A stretch of DNA of 64,000 bases from Clostridium sp. chh4-2 (GCF_002899675.1 NZ_PKUU01000017.1:1-64000); one strand, 5' to 3'. Positions 53,643-63,400 are shown, numbered from the stretch's first letter. Notes: a model not told the origin generated them from the letters alone. Translations and numbers: made by a program.

Positions 53643-53917
53643 CTGTCTCTCCTTATTATATTATTTTTCAATATCAGAATCAAGTTTTACGCTGTGCCAC
53701 CTCCTGTATTTAATTTGTTTTAAATGGAAAACTGCGGCCGAAACGGCCAAACGACTGCGGTCATATCCCGCAGAATTGAAATATAGAAAAAAATATTGTG
53801 CTGTTTATTATATCAGGAAAAACTGCTTACCGCAATACACATACGGCCGTAATCATTTAAATATTAATCAATATTAACCAACAGTAACTTCCCCCAAAAC
53901 AATTTATAACAATATAC

Positions 53918-53959
53918 TTGACATATGCCGGTAACAAGAGTAATATATGACATATGTCA
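53918..53959 (+). promoter_or_regulatory. Promoter and operator of the DUF134-NifX genes
   Basis: TTGACA (53918-53923) and TAATAT (53941-53946) have a 17-bp spacer. TGACATATGTCA (53948-53959) is a perfect palindrome just after the -10 box, and half of it (TGACATATG) recurs over the -35 box. This suggests repression of the unit, possibly by the DUF134 protein itself. Confidence 0.6.
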
Positions 53960-53978
53960 GAAATGAAGGAGAACTGTT

Positions 53979-54365
53979 ATGCCCCGTCCACAGAAGAAAC
54001 GCAGAATATGTGCAATGCCTGAATTTGCAGCATTTGCACCGTGTCACAGGGATATGGAAGCGGAACGAGTGGATATGACCCTGGATGAATACGAAGCGAT
54101 CCGTTTAATTGATCTTTTAGGCTGTACCCAGGAAGAGTGCGCCAACCAGATGGAGATTGCCAGAACCACGGTTCAGGCGATTTACGATAGTGCCAGAAAG
54201 AAAGTGGCGGATGCTTTAATCAATGGGAAACGGCTGGAAATCGGAGGCGGACAATACAGAATCTGCCCTCATTCCGGACAGTGCTGCGAACATGCGTGCA
54301 GGAAGCGGGAAAACCGGGGAAAGCACTGCTGCAGCAAAGGAAAAGATGAGGAGGTTTCACAATGA
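53979..54365 (+). CDS. DUF134 family HTH protein
   Basis: A 128-residue DUF134 protein. PRPQKKRRICAMPEFAAFAP is the family N-terminus, and LDEYEAIRLIDLLGCTQEECANQMEIARTTVQAIYDSARKKVADAL is a sigma-factor-like helix-turn-helix. A Cys/His-rich tail (CPHSGQCCEHACRKRE...HCC) could bind metal. Such genes are commonly paired with NifX/NifB-type proteins. It overlaps the next gene by 4 bp, so the two are co-translated. A metal-responsive regulator is a reasonable guess. Confidence 0.85.
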   Translation: MPRPQKKRRICAMPEFAAFAPCHRDMEAERVDMTLDEYEAIRLIDLLGCTQEECANQMEIARTTVQAIYDSARKKVADALINGKRLEIGGGQYRICPHSGQCCEHACRKRENRGKHCCSKGKDEEVSQ

Positions 54366-54748
54366 AGAAAATAGCGGTAACTTATGAAGACGGCCAGGTA
54401 TTTCAGCATTTTGGCCATACAGAACAGTTTAAGGTATATGAAGTGGAAGACGGAAAAGCCGTTAATAGCCAGGTGATCGATACGGTAGGCGAAGGACACG
54501 GCGCGCTGGCCGGATTTTTAAAGGATAAGGGAATTGATACCCTGATCTGCGGCGGCATCGGTATGGGCGCCAGAATGGCCTTATCAGAAGCCGATATTGA
54601 TTTATATCCGGGAGTGTCAGGAAATGCAGATGAGGCAGTTGACGCTTTATTAAAAGGCAGCCTGAATTACGATCCTGATACCATGTGCAATCATCATCAC
54701 GAAGGTGACCATGATTGCCATAGCGATGACCACCATTGCCATTCATAA
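54362..54748 (+). CDS. NifX/NifB-type dinitrogenase iron-molybdenum cofactor family protein
   Basis: A 128-residue protein of the Nitro_FeMo-Co family, with KIAVTYEDGQVFQHFGHTEQFKVYE and the GGIGMGARMALSEADIDLYPGVSGNADEAVDALLKG core. A His/Asp/Cys-rich tail (residues about 110-128) adds a probable metal-binding site. There is no nitrogenase in the window; homologues in non-fixing anaerobes bind iron-sulfur or mixed-metal clusters. It is the second gene of the DUF134 operon. Confidence 0.85.
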   Translation: MKKIAVTYEDGQVFQHFGHTEQFKVYEVEDGKAVNSQVIDTVGEGHGALAGFLKDKGIDTLICGGIGMGARMALSEADIDLYPGVSGNADEAVDALLKGSLNYDPDTMCNHHHEGDHDCHSDDHHCHS

Positions 54749-54821
54749 GATTTACAGTGGAAAGGCATTCTGATAACGGGTGCCTTTCTTCTTGCGTAAC
54801 AAGATAATATACGAGGAGATT

Positions 54822-56198
54822 ATGAGTATGAGCAGGGAAGGAAAAAAGGCGGCGAGGGGTTATGAAGTGGACATGTGCCACGGCCCTCTGCTGGGAAAGA
54901 TCATCGTGTTTGCAGTACCACTGATATTATCAGGAATTTTACAGCTGCTTTTTAATGCGGCGGACATCATTGTCGTGGGGCGTTTTGCGGGAAGTGAATC
55001 TCTGGCCGCGGTGGGGTCTACCAGTTCTTTAATCAACCTTTTAGTCAATGTATTTATCGGCCTGTCCATCGGTGCTAATGTGCTGGTGGCCAGATTTTAC
55101 GGGGCGGGAAAGGATAAAGAAGTGGAGGAAACCGTACATACTTCGGTTTTGCTGTCCATAATAAGTGGCGGGATTCTGCTGGTGGTGGGAGTGATATTGG
55201 CCCGGCCTCTGCTGACGCTGATGGGAACCCCGGACAATGTGATCGAACATTCCACGCTGTATATGAAGATCTATTTTGTGGGTATGCCGGTCATGCTTTT
55301 GTATAACTTTGGGGCTGCGATTCTGCGGGCGGTGGGGGATACCAAGAGGCCGCTGTATTTTCTGTTTTCTGCTGGAATTGTCAACGTTGTATTAAACCTG
55401 ATCTTTGTGATCGTATTTTCCATGGGAGTTGCGGGAGTTGCCTGGGCTACTGTGATATCCCAATGCATTTCCGCTGCGCTCATCGTGATGTGCTTGATGA
55501 AATCAGAATCCTCTTATAAACTCTGTTTGAGAAAATTAAGGATTGTGCCTGCGAAGATGAAGGCAATCGCCAGGATCGGTTTTCCGGCAGGGCTGCAGGG
55601 AGCGATCTTTTCCGTGTCCAATGTTTTGATCCAGTCATCCATTAACTCCTTCGGTTCGGTGGCGATGGCGGGAAATACGGCTTCTTCCAATATCGAGGGA
55701 TTTATTTACAACTCTATGAATGCGATTTATCAGACCGCTTTAAGCTTTACCAGTCAGAATTATGGGGCGGGAGAGTACCGGCGCATGAGAAAGGTGATGT
55801 ATATCTGCCTTGGGCTGGTAACCTGTGTGGGCGCGGTCATGGGATTCGGCGCGATACTGGCCGGTCCACACCTGCTCGGAATCTATTCCTCCGACCCGGA
55901 AGTGATCAGATACGGATTATACCGCCTTGAGATCATCGCCTCCACGTATTTTATCTGCGGGCTGATGGATACCATGGTGGGCGTGCTGCGGGGCATGGGA
56001 TTTTCCGTTATGCCGATGCTTGTTTCACTGACCGGAGCCTGTGCGTTTAGGGTTTTGTGGATCTTTACCATATTTGCGGCGGACCATACCATGACAACCC
56101 TCTATCTGTCCTATCCCGTATCCTGGGCCATTACGGCTGCTGCTCATATGATCTGCTACCTGCTGATCCGGAAAAAGGTGGAAAAGGGCAGGGTGTAG
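54822..56198 (+). CDS. MATE family efflux transporter
   Basis: Second MATE exporter in the window, 458 residues, of the Firmicute NorM/DinF-like branch: LGKIIVFAVPLILSGILQLLFNAADIIVVGRFAGSESLAAVGS at the N-terminus and an inverted second half starting near 245 (RIGFPAGLQGAIFSVSNVLIQSSINSFGS). I chose ATG 54822 behind GAGGAG. The substrate is unknown. It ends in a bidirectional terminator against the purine permease gene. Confidence 0.9.
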   Translation: MSMSREGKKAARGYEVDMCHGPLLGKIIVFAVPLILSGILQLLFNAADIIVVGRFAGSESLAAVGSTSSLINLLVNVFIGLSIGANVLVARFYGAGKDKEVEETVHTSVLLSIISGGILLVVGVILARPLLTLMGTPDNVIEHSTLYMKIYFVGMPVMLLYNFGAAILRAVGDTKRPLYFLFSAGIVNVVLNLIFVIVFSMGVAGVAWATVISQCISAALIVMCLMKSESSYKLCLRKLRIVPAKMKAIARIGFPAGLQGAIFSVSNVLIQSSINSFGSVAMAGNTASSNIEGFIYNSMNAIYQTALSFTSQNYGAGEYRRMRKVMYICLGLVTCVGAVMGFGAILAGPHLLGIYSSDPEVIRYGLYRLEIIASTYFICGLMDTMVGVLRGMGFSVMPMLVSLTGACAFRVLWIFTIFAADHTMTTLYLSYPVSWAITAAAHMICYLLIRKKVEKGRV

Positions 56199-56208
56199 CT
56201 ATTTAAAA

Positions 56209-57657
56209 TCAGAAAAAGCCCCATACAGGCGCTTGCAAACTCCTGTATGGGGCTTTTTCTGTATAGTATATGATTACACAAAATAGAGGATAAAGTGAAA
56301 GAATTGGCAGTTCTTCCGCTTTTAAATGGCAATTATTTTTATTATCCCTGGGCAGGACAATATTGAGTAATACGGCAACAATCGTTGCGATTACAACCGG
56401 CGATTTCCCGAAAATGGTGGTCACCCATGATGGGAATGCCGATAAGGATGTGGAGGCCTGGGAAACACCCATACCCAAAGCGGCTGCTAGTCCGACGATG
56501 GAAGTGTTCCGGTAGGTCATATCCTCTGACATAACAAGCTTCATACCAGTCATAGCGATAGAAGCGAATACAGAAACCGTTGCGCCTCCTAAAACACATT
56601 GAGGAATTGTGGTGAGGAGAGCGGAAAACTTGGGAACCAGGCCGGCCATAAGGATTAAAATTGCTGCCAGGCCAAGTACACAGCGGTTGATAACTTTTGT
56701 AGTGGTAACAATACCTACGTTCTGGCTGTAAGTTGCGGTAGGGAGACCGCCAAGCAGGGAACCCAGAATGTTGGTGATACCATATCCTACGATAGCTCCT
56801 TTTAACTCTTCATTCCTTGGTTCCCGATCCATACTTCCTATGGTGGTGGCTGAGAAGTCGCCAATCGCCTGGATGGAGTTGATCGCAAATAAGAGTCCGA
56901 TCGCTACGCAGGAAGAAATTTCAAACTCAACTCCGAAATGCATCAGCTTTGGAAGCTGGAATATGCCTGCATCACCGACTGCGGTAAGATTCACCATTCC
57001 AAACGGTATGGAAACTAAATATCCCGCAATGATGCCGATTAAGATGGAAGCGAGTTTAAAAATGCCTTTACCAAAATGATTTAACAGTGTAACAACAACT
57101 AAAGTAAAGATAGCGATTAACCAGTTCTGCCAGGAACCGTAATTTGGGCTGGAGGTTCCGCCGGCCATATAGTTGATCGCAGTAGGGTACAGGGACAGAC
57201 CAATGGTAAATACTACCGTTCCGGCAATTAACGGAGGGAAGAATCTACGGATCTGATTGATGGAAAGTCCCACCAGGATGGCTACAATGCCGCCCACTAT
57301 CTGTGCACCCAAAATAGTGGCAATATTGAAGTCACCTGCAATGGCCTGCATGCTGGGGAGATAAGCGAAGCTTACGCCCATGATAACGGGCAGGCCGGAA
57401 CCGATATGGAAGCCGTTTTTGTTTCCAATCGGAAATAATTGTAATAATGTTGATAGTCCGGATACTACAAGTGCCGCCTGGATAAGGATTACGCGGCTGG
57501 CTTCATCAATACCGGCAACACTGGCAATGATAATGGCAGGTGTTACGCAGCCGACGATCATTGCGACTACATGCTGTAATGCCAGGGGGATCGCTTGTGA
57601 GAATTTTGGGACACCATTCAGTTCAAAGATTGACCCTTGCTGTTTTCCGTGATCCAT
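56209..57657 (-). CDS. NCS2-family xanthine/urate-type permease
   Basis: Multi-pass nucleobase transporter of the uracil-xanthine permease (NCS2) family, 482 residues. It starts FELNGVPKFSQAIPLALQHVVAMIVGCVTPAII and contains the family segment AINSIQAIGDFSATTIGSMDREPRNEELKGAIVGYG. The purine-degradation genes upstream suggest xanthine or urate as substrate. Oddly, the C-terminal tail (about 18 codons) is encoded by the bidirectional terminator stem, and the stop lies just beyond it; the native stop may have been lost. It is 11 bp behind the carbamate kinase gene. Confidence 0.87.
   Translation of the reverse strand: MDHGKQQGSIFELNGVPKFSQAIPLALQHVVAMIVGCVTPAIIIASVAGIDEASRVILIQAALVVSGLSTLLQLFPIGNKNGFHIGSGLPVIMGVSFAYLPSMQAIAGDFNIATILGAQIVGGIVAILVGLSINQIRRFFPPLIAGTVVFTIGLSLYPTAINYMAGGTSSPNYGSWQNWLIAIFTLVVVTLLNHFGKGIFKLASILIGIIAGYLVSIPFGMVNLTAVGDAGIFQLPKLMHFGVEFEISSCVAIGLLFAINSIQAIGDFSATTIGSMDREPRNEELKGAIVGYGITNILGSLLGGLPTATYSQNVGIVTTTKVINRCVLGLAAILILMAGLVPKFSALLTTIPQCVLGGATVSVFASIAMTGMKLVMSEDMTYRNTSIVGLAAALGMGVSQASTSLSAFPSWVTTIFGKSPVVIATIVAVLLNIVLPRDNKNNCHLKAEELPILSLYPLFCVIIYYTEKAPYRSLQAPVWGFF
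56210..56261. terminator. Bidirectional terminator overlapping the permease 3' end
   Basis: A perfect 20-bp stem, CAGAAAAAGCCCCATACAGG with its complement, around a 12-base loop. It serves the MATE gene on the plus strand and, unusually, lies within the last codons of the minus-strand permease gene. Confidence 0.88.
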
Positions 57658-57668
57658 GTAAATCCTCC

Positions 57669-58616
57669 TTATGCTTTTTGAATTTTAGTACCGGTTTTGC
57701 CCTGGATTCCGTCTTTTGCTTTTTCGAGTAAGGTAATTAATGCTTTGCGTCCAGGCTTGGATTCGGCAAACTTAACGGCTGCCTGAACTTTAGGAAGCAT
57801 GGAACCCGGTGCAAAATGACCTTCTTCCATGTATTGTTTCGCTTCGTCTGGTGTTATGGAATCAAGCCATTTTTCATCTGGTTTTCCAAAATTAATGGCA
57901 ACTTTTTCAACAGCAGTGAGGATGATCAGATAATCGGCATCCAGTTCCTCAGCTAAGAGGCAGCTTGCAAAGTCTTTGTCGATAACAGCGCTGGCGCCCT
58001 TTAAATGATTTCCTTTCAGGGTAACAGGGATTCCGCCGCCGCCGCAGGCGATAACCAGCTGGCCTTCATCCACTAGGGAACGGATTGCTCCCAGCTCGAT
58101 GATCTGTGCAGGCTTAGGAGAAGCCACTACACGGCGCCATCCGCGTCCGGAATCTTCTTTCATAATATAACCGTATTTTTCTTCCGCGATGCGGGCCTGT
58201 TCTTCGGTCATGAAATGGCCGATCGGTTTGGACGGGTTCTGGAATGCAGGATCGTCTAAATCCACGCGCATCTGAGTGATCATAGTGGTAACCGGAATAT
58301 TGTCAATATCTCTGTTCAGCAATTCTTCTCTTAAAGCGTTCTGGAGGTCATAGCCGATATAAGCCTGGCTCATGGCAACACAAACGGAGAGTGGGGTATT
58401 CGGCTGATTCGGATCTTCTCTGGAAAGAGCGGCCATAGCATTATTAATCATGCCGACCTGAGGTCCGTTTCCATGAACAACTACAACTTCGCAGCCTTCT
58501 TCAATCAGGTCTACGATCGCTTTTGCAGTGATCTTTACAGCAGTCATCTGCTCAGGAAGGGTATTTCCAAGTGCGTTGCCCCCCAACGCAATAACGATTC
58601 TTTGTTTCTTCTCCAT
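57669..58616 (-). CDS. Carbamate kinase (ArcC/YqeA-like)
   Basis: Transfers phosphate from carbamoyl phosphate to ADP, yielding ATP. Motifs are VIALGGNALGN at the N-terminus, VVVHGNGPQVGMINNAM and VIACGGGGIPV. Length is 315 residues from ATG 58616, which has AAGGAG upstream; a longer frame would start in the preceding terminator. Placed after ygeW, it probably harvests ATP from carbamoyl phosphate made by the carbamoyltransferase acting on a purine-ring fragment. Confidence 0.93.
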   Translation of the reverse strand: MEKKQRIVIALGGNALGNTLPEQMTAVKITAKAIVDLIEEGCEVVVVHGNGPQVGMINNAMAALSREDPNQPNTPLSVCVAMSQAYIGYDLQNALREELLNRDIDNIPVTTMITQMRVDLDDPAFQNPSKPIGHFMTEEQARIAEEKYGYIMKEDSGRGWRRVVASPKPAQIIELGAIRSLVDEGQLVIACGGGGIPVTLKGNHLKGASAVIDKDFASCLLAEELDADYLIILTAVEKVAINFGKPDEKWLDSITPDEAKQYMEEGHFAPGSMLPKVQAAVKFAESKPGRKALITLLEKAKDGIQGKTGTKIQKA

Positions 58617-58639
58617 GATAAAATCTCCTTTTTTGAGTG

Positions 58640-58675
58640 AAAAAGAGCCGCCTGCCGGCAAAGCGCAGGCGGCTC
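58640..58675 (-). terminator. Internal terminator between ygeW and the carbamate kinase gene
   Basis: On the minus strand GAGCCGCCTGC and GCAGGCGGCTC form an 11-bp GC stem with an overlapping run of T after it. It lies in the 72-bp gap inside the cluster, so ygeW transcripts may partly stop here and the kinase and permease would be expressed at a lower level or need readthrough. Confidence 0.75.
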
Positions 58676-58688
58676 CTGTGAATATTTA

Positions 58689-59882
58689 TTATTTAAAAAT
58701 TCTTGGAGTTCCTTTTTCTTCCAGTTTCTTTAAGATTGCTGCCGGATCCTGGAATTTAGCGAGGAAGATCATGGCTGCGATTACATATGGTTTGTAGCTT
58801 GCTTCTTTGTAAAGAGGATCTCTGTAACGGTCAAATACAGATGCTTCCACTTCTCCGTCTACGCAGCTTACATCGTTGATATCAGCCGGCAGGCAGTGTA
58901 AGTAAAGAGCTTTTCCGTCTTTTGTTGTCTTCATCAGCTCTTCTGTACAGCACCAGTCTTTGTGGTTTGCGTTCTGAGCTAATAATTCTTTCTCTAAAGC
59001 CTTGATTCCGTCGCTGTCGCCTTTTCCGTACAGATCTGTACGTTTTTCCATAGCTGCAAATGGAGCCCAGCTCTTTGGATATACGATATCAGCATCTTTG
59101 AATGCTTCTGCCATATCGTTGGTTCTCTTGAAGCTTCCGCCTGATTTCTCAGCGTTCTTCTTAGCAACTTCTTCAACTTCCGGCATAACTTCGTATCCTT
59201 CCGGATGAGCCAGAACAACGTCCATGCCCATACGTGTCATCAATCCGATAACGCCCTGAGGAACGGATAATGGTTTTCCGTAAGAAGGAGAGTAAGCCCA
59301 TGTCATAGCCAGCTTTTTACCTTTTAAGTTCTCAATTCCGCCAAATTCATGGATGATGTGAAGCATATCAGCCATGGCCTGTGTAGGATGGTCGATATCG
59401 CACTGTAAGTTAACTAAAGTAGGTTTCTGCTCTAAGATGCCGTCTTTATGTCCCTGAGTAACTGCATCAACAACTTCGTGCATATAAGCGTTGCCTTTTC
59501 CGATGTACATATCATCGCGGATACCGATAACGTCAGCCATGAAGGAGATCATGTTAGCTGTTTCACGAACGGTTTCGCCGTGAGCTACCTGAGATTTGCC
59601 TTCGTCTAAATCCTGAACTTCCAGACCTAACAGGTTGCAGGCAGATGCGAAGGAGAAACGTGTACGTGTGGAGTTGTCACGGAATAAAGAGATTCCTAAG
59701 CCGCTTTCAAATACTTTTGTGGAGATGTTGTTTTCTCTCATATAACGGAGAGCGTCAGCAACGGTCCAGATTGCTTCCAGTTCGTCGTCTGTCTTTTCCC
59801 ATGTGAGGAAGAAGTCATTTTCGTACATTTCTTTGAAGTTTAACGCGTTGAGTTTGTCGATGTAATCCTGTAAAGTTTTCAT
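58689..59882 (-). CDS. ygeW: YgeW-type knotted carbamoyltransferase
   Basis: Aspartate/ornithine carbamoyltransferase family protein of 397 residues. The carbamoyl-phosphate loop is STRTR (71-75), followed by CDIDHPTQAMADM (161-173) and HCLPADIND near the C-terminus. The YgeW group is longer than OTC and has a knotted fold and an unknown but non-ornithine substrate. In the purine cluster it is thought to transfer carbamoyl groups between a degradation product and phosphate. Its partner, carbamate kinase, lies just downstream. Confidence 0.93.
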   Translation of the reverse strand: MKTLQDYIDKLNALNFKEMYENDFFLTWEKTDDELEAIWTVADALRYMRENNISTKVFESGLGISLFRDNSTRTRFSFASACNLLGLEVQDLDEGKSQVAHGETVRETANMISFMADVIGIRDDMYIGKGNAYMHEVVDAVTQGHKDGILEQKPTLVNLQCDIDHPTQAMADMLHIIHEFGGIENLKGKKLAMTWAYSPSYGKPLSVPQGVIGLMTRMGMDVVLAHPEGYEVMPEVEEVAKKNAEKSGGSFKRTNDMAEAFKDADIVYPKSWAPFAAMEKRTDLYGKGDSDGIKALEKELLAQNANHKDWCCTEELMKTTKDGKALYLHCLPADINDVSCVDGEVEASVFDRYRDPLYKEASYKPYVIAAMIFLAKFQDPAAILKKLEEKGTPRIFK

Positions 59883-59988
59883 AGTTTTAATAGCCTCCTG
59901 AAATTTTAAATTTGATTTGTTGGTTTTATCTTGTTTTATTGATTTAACATAAGGGGCCCGTTCTGCACTTCGTTAATTTGGGGAAGGA

Positions 59989-60016
59989 ACGAAGGCTTTT
60001 TCGGAAATGCCTTCAC
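59989..60016. repeat. Short GTGAAGGCATTT palindrome, copy 3
   Basis: ACGAAGGC and GCCTTCAC around TTTTTCGGAAAT resemble copies 1 and 2. The neighbouring TTAACATAAGGGG matches the flank of copy 2 in the opposite direction. It lies in the 193-bp gap between ygeY and ygeW. Confidence 0.5.
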
Positions 60017-60075
60017 CATTTAATGCGAATGACCTGGTCCTTTTACTTAAAGGGTGAAAGGCATTGTGTAAAAAA

Positions 60076-61386
60076 TTATTTACAATATAATGTAGGAAGT
60101 GCTGCGTAAACAGCTGCACAAGTTACTAAATCTTTTTTCCATGTCTTCTCGTTCGGAGCGTGAGCCTGAGCTTCTGCGCCAGGTCCGAAACCGATGCAAG
60201 GGATTCCGTTACGTCCCATGATGGAAACTCCGTTGGTTGAGAAGGTCCATTTATCTGTAAGAGGACGAGCTTTTCTCATCTCCACTGTCTCTTCAGAACC
60301 GGTGCGCTCGTCACCGAACATGCTCTTATAGGATTCTTCCAGAGCTTTTGTTACTGCATGATCCTCAGGAATTACCCAGGTTGGGAAATAGCATTCGATC
60401 GGATAAGTAAGTCCCTTATAAGAAGGACGTGCGTAGTCATACATGGATACTTTTACGTCGTCGCCGTATTTCTTTACGTTTGGCAGGTTACGGATTTCGT
60501 CTAAGCAGCTTTCCCATGTTTCACCGGCTGTCATACGACGGTCTAAGGAAACGGAACAGGAGTCTGCAACTGCACAGCGGCTTGGTGATGTGAAGAAGAT
60601 TTCGGATGTGGTAACAGTACCGCGTCCTAAGAATCTGGCTTCTTTCCACTGTGGGTTATATTTTTCATCCAGCATCTTTACGAGACCTTTGATCTCTGTG
60701 CTGTCTGCTGCATCGTTTTCATTCAGGGAACGTACATCCTGAAGAATGTCGGCCATCTTGTAGATTGCGTTGTCGCCGCGCTCAGGAGCGGAGCCGTGGC
60801 AGGAAACGCCTTTAACATCGATGCGGATTTCCATACGTCCTCTCTGTCCGCGGTAGATACCTCCGTCTGTCGGCTCTGTGGAAACAACGAATTCAGGTCT
60901 TACTTTATCTTCGTTGATTATGTACTGCCAGCAAAGTCCGTCACAGTCTTCTTCCTGAACCGTACCGGTTACTAAAACGGTGTATTTGTCGCTTAACAGT
61001 CCTAAGTCTTTCATGATCTTAGCGCCGTAAACAGCTGATACGATGCCGCCTAACTGATCGGAAGTTCCACGGCCGCCGATTTCAGAATCGGATTCGAATC
61101 CGTCGTATGGGTCGAATTCCCAGTTGCTGATGTTGCCGATACCTACGGTATCGATATGTGCATCGTAGCCGATTAATGTTGCGCCGGTTCCCATGTAGCC
61201 TAAAACGTTGCCCATCGGGTCGATCTCTACTTTGTCGAATTCCAGTTTTCTCATCTCTTCAGCGATGCGGTCGATGTGAGCTTTCTCATCGCAGCTTTCG
61301 CCCGGGAATTTTACGATGTCACGTAAAAATTTTGTCATATCAGCTTCGTAATTTTTAGCAGCTTCTTTGATTTTGTTAAAATCCAT
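60076..61386 (-). CDS. ygeY: YgeY family M20-type metallohydrolase
   Basis: M20/ArgE-DapE-type zinc hydrolase of 436 residues, assigned to the YgeY 'selenium metabolism-linked hydrolase' group. Metal and catalytic residues are His77 and Asp79 in GYDAHIDT, Asp110 in [10 protein letters not shown] and the Glu pair in VQEEDCDG (145-146). I chose ATG 61386 with GGAGGG upstream; the longer frame overlaps dpaL. In the purine pathway it probably deacylates or hydrolyses an amide intermediate. It is 46 bp behind dpaL on the same transcript. Confidence 0.92.
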   Translation of the reverse strand: MDFNKIKEAAKNYEADMTKFLRDIVKFPGESCDEKAHIDRIAEEMRKLEFDKVEIDPMGNVLGYMGTGATLIGYDAHIDTVGIGNISNWEFDPYDGFESDSEIGGRGTSDQLGGIVSAVYGAKIMKDLGLLSDKYTVLVTGTVQEEDCDGLCWQYIINEDKVRPEFVVSTEPTDGGIYRGQRGRMEIRIDVKGVSCHGSAPERGDNAIYKMADILQDVRSLNENDAADSTEIKGLVKMLDEKYNPQWKEARFLGRGTVTTSEIFFTSPSRCAVADSCSVSLDRRMTAGETWESCLDEIRNLPNVKKYGDDVKVSMYDYARPSYKGLTYPIECYFPTWVIPEDHAVTKALEESYKSMFGDERTGSEETVEMRKARPLTDKWTFSTNGVSIMGRNGIPCIGFGPGAEAQAHAPNEKTWKKDLVTCAAVYAALPTLYCK

Positions 61387-61432
61387 AATGAAATACCCTC
61401 CATTTAATATAGAATATATAGTTGAAATTTGA

Positions 61433-62638
61433 TTAACGCTCGTTTCCATCCCAGACAATTGATTTATAACGGTCCGGATCGGTATCGCCTTCTGTGGAGA
61501 AGAGCAGTACCTTTGAATCTTTGTTAAGGCCAAGATGTTCTCTTAACTCTTTATATTCGTCCATCAGCATGATGCATGCTAAAACACCGAACGGTGCGGC
61601 TCCTGATTCGCCGGAAGTAACCTGCGGATCGCCTTTAATAGGAGAAGCCAGCATGCGCATACCCTTTGCAGCAACCCAGTCGGGAGCGGCAACAAATGTA
61701 TCTACATGATTCTTTAAAATATCCCAGGAAATTGTGTTTGGCTCGCCGCATGCAAGACCTGCCATAATGGTCTGCATATCGCCGTCTACGATGTAGATGC
61801 CGCCATCGCCGGCTTTTGCGCCTTTGTAAAGGCATGCAGCCACATCGGCTTCCACAACAACAACTTTCGGAGGATTCTCAGGATAACGGTTTGCGAAATA
61901 TCCCTGAACCGCGCCTGCTAATGAACCAACGCCTGCCTGAATGAACACGTGTGTCGGTCTGTCGCAGCCATATCCTTCCAGCTGTTCGTTGGCTTCCAAA
62001 GCCATGGTTCCGTATCCCTGCATAATCCAGGCCGGAATCTCTTCATAACCATCCCAGGCTGTATCCTGAACAACGACTCCGTTAGGAGTTTCGGCAGCAG
62101 CGGCAGCGGCCATGCGGACGCATTCGTCATAATTGACTTCTTCGATCGTAGCGGTGGCATTTTCCTTCTGAATGTTTTCCAGACGGGTTTTTGTGGAACC
62201 CTTAGGCATAAATACAACTGCTTTCTGTCTCAGTTTATTGGCTGCCCATGCAACACCTCGTCCATGATTGCCGTCTGTAGCGGTAAAGAAAGTTGCCTGA
62301 CCGAACTCTTCTCTCAGTTTATCGGAAGTCAGGACGCTGTATGGAAGTTCGGATACGTCTTTTCCGGTCTTCTGAGCTATGTAACGGGCCATCGCAAAGG
62401 AACCGCCCAACACTTTGAATGCGTTTAAACCGAACCGGTAAGATTCATCCTTAACATATACTTCACCGAGTCCTAAGAATTCAGCCATGTGGTCCAGCTT
62501 AGCAAGCGGTGTCTCGCTGTACTGTGGGAAACTCTCGTGAAATGTTCTTGCCTTTTTGATCTCAGAAATTGCCATAACAGGTAACTGTCTGTCGTCTGTT
62601 TTGGGCATCTTATTGACAGCCCATTCAATTGCTTTCAT
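61433..62638 (-). CDS. dpaL: 2,3-diaminopropionate ammonia-lyase
   Basis: PLP-dependent lyase (YgeX/DpaL family), 401 residues, that converts 2,3-diaminopropionate to pyruvate and two ammonia. The PLP Lys75 is in [23 protein letters not shown] follows, and the phosphate loop is in [11 protein letters not shown]. Diaminopropionate is a proposed product of anaerobic purine-ring opening, so this step yields pyruvate for energy. It is the first enzyme gene after the regulator, 16 bp away. Confidence 0.95.
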   Translation of the reverse strand: MKAIEWAVNKMPKTDDRQLPVMAISEIKKARTFHESFPQYSETPLAKLDHMAEFLGLGEVYVKDESYRFGLNAFKVLGGSFAMARYIAQKTGKDVSELPYSVLTSDKLREEFGQATFFTATDGNHGRGVAWAANKLRQKAVVFMPKGSTKTRLENIQKENATATIEEVNYDECVRMAAAAAAETPNGVVVQDTAWDGYEEIPAWIMQGYGTMALEANEQLEGYGCDRPTHVFIQAGVGSLAGAVQGYFANRYPENPPKVVVVEADVAACLYKGAKAGDGGIYIVDGDMQTIMAGLACGEPNTISWDILKNHVDTFVAAPDWVAAKGMRMLASPIKGDPQVTSGESGAAPFGVLACIMLMDEYKELREHLGLNKDSKVLLFSTEGDTDPDRYKSIVWDGNER

Positions 62639-62654
62639 GTTGAAAACCTCCTAA

Positions 62655-63335
62655 TTAATCATGCTGCGTGCTGCTTTCGTCGCGCTGTGCGGCCTGAGCC
62701 TGTTTGATGGAATCCAGATAACTGTATAAGGTGAATTTTGAAATACCGAAGTAGTTGGACACTTTATCACCCGACTTGGTAATAAGGAATGCGCCTGCGT
62801 CGTTAAGATACTGGACAGCGGCCACCTTATCGTCTTTGCTCATGAGAGCCACCGGTTTGCCCACCAATGCGACGGACTGTTCTAATAAGGTATCCAGCAG
62901 ATCGTTTACATTGTGAGTGATCTTCTTCGGCTGTTCTTTGGAGTTCTCCGTCTCGGTGGTAATGAGAGTTCTGAGAGCCGAGTCGAAGGTGAGAAGACCG
63001 GTGATGTCGTAGTTGAGTGAAAAAATGTATTCTACGTCGTTATTTGCACCTCTGATATACATTGTACTGGACTTTAAAATCCTGCCGTTATCTGTTTTAG
63101 TCAGATATGCAAGGCGATCTTCCAATAGCTTCGGATCCTTGTTTAAAGTTTCCAGAACGATACCGGACGGACCGTCGCCCACGGAACGGTTTGTGATGTT
63201 TCCGTTTTCAATGTAGACGATAGAACTTTCGATATTTTTTTTGGTGAGATCGTGGATTACTATTTCACATGCGCTGCCAAATTGGGTGGCAACTCCATGT
63301 GCGATCTGAATCAGCAGATCCAATGGGTAATTCAT
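62655..63335 (-). CDS. PAS-HTH transcriptional regulator of the purine cluster
   Basis: YheO/DpaL-associated regulator of 226 residues: an N-terminal PAS_6-type sensing domain (about 5-120; FGSACEIVIHDLTKKNIESSIVYIENG) and a C-terminal HTH_22-type domain ending DKVSNYFGISKFTLYSYLDSIKQ. It heads the minus-strand operon and is divergent from ssnA, so it likely controls both directions in response to a purine or breakdown product. Confidence 0.88.
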   Translation of the reverse strand: MNYPLDLLIQIAHGVATQFGSACEIVIHDLTKKNIESSIVYIENGNITNRSVGDGPSGIVLETLNKDPKLLEDRLAYLTKTDNGRILKSSTMYIRGANNDVEYIFSLNYDITGLLTFDSALRTLITTETENSKEQPKKITHNVNDLLDTLLEQSVALVGKPVALMSKDDKVAAVQYLNDAGAFLITKSGDKVSNYFGISKFTLYSYLDSIKQAQAAQRDESSTQHD

Positions 63336-63372
63336 ACTGATACTCCCTTTCGCGAAATGTTATCATACTCCA

Positions 63373-63400
63373 ATCATAGCATATAAAAATTAAAAATCAA
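63373..63400 (-). promoter_or_regulatory. Minus-strand promoter of the purine cluster
   Basis: On the minus strand TTGATT and TATGAT have a 16-bp spacer. Between it and the regulator start is a TTTCGCGAAA palindrome (63348-63357) that could be an operator. Confidence 0.5.
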
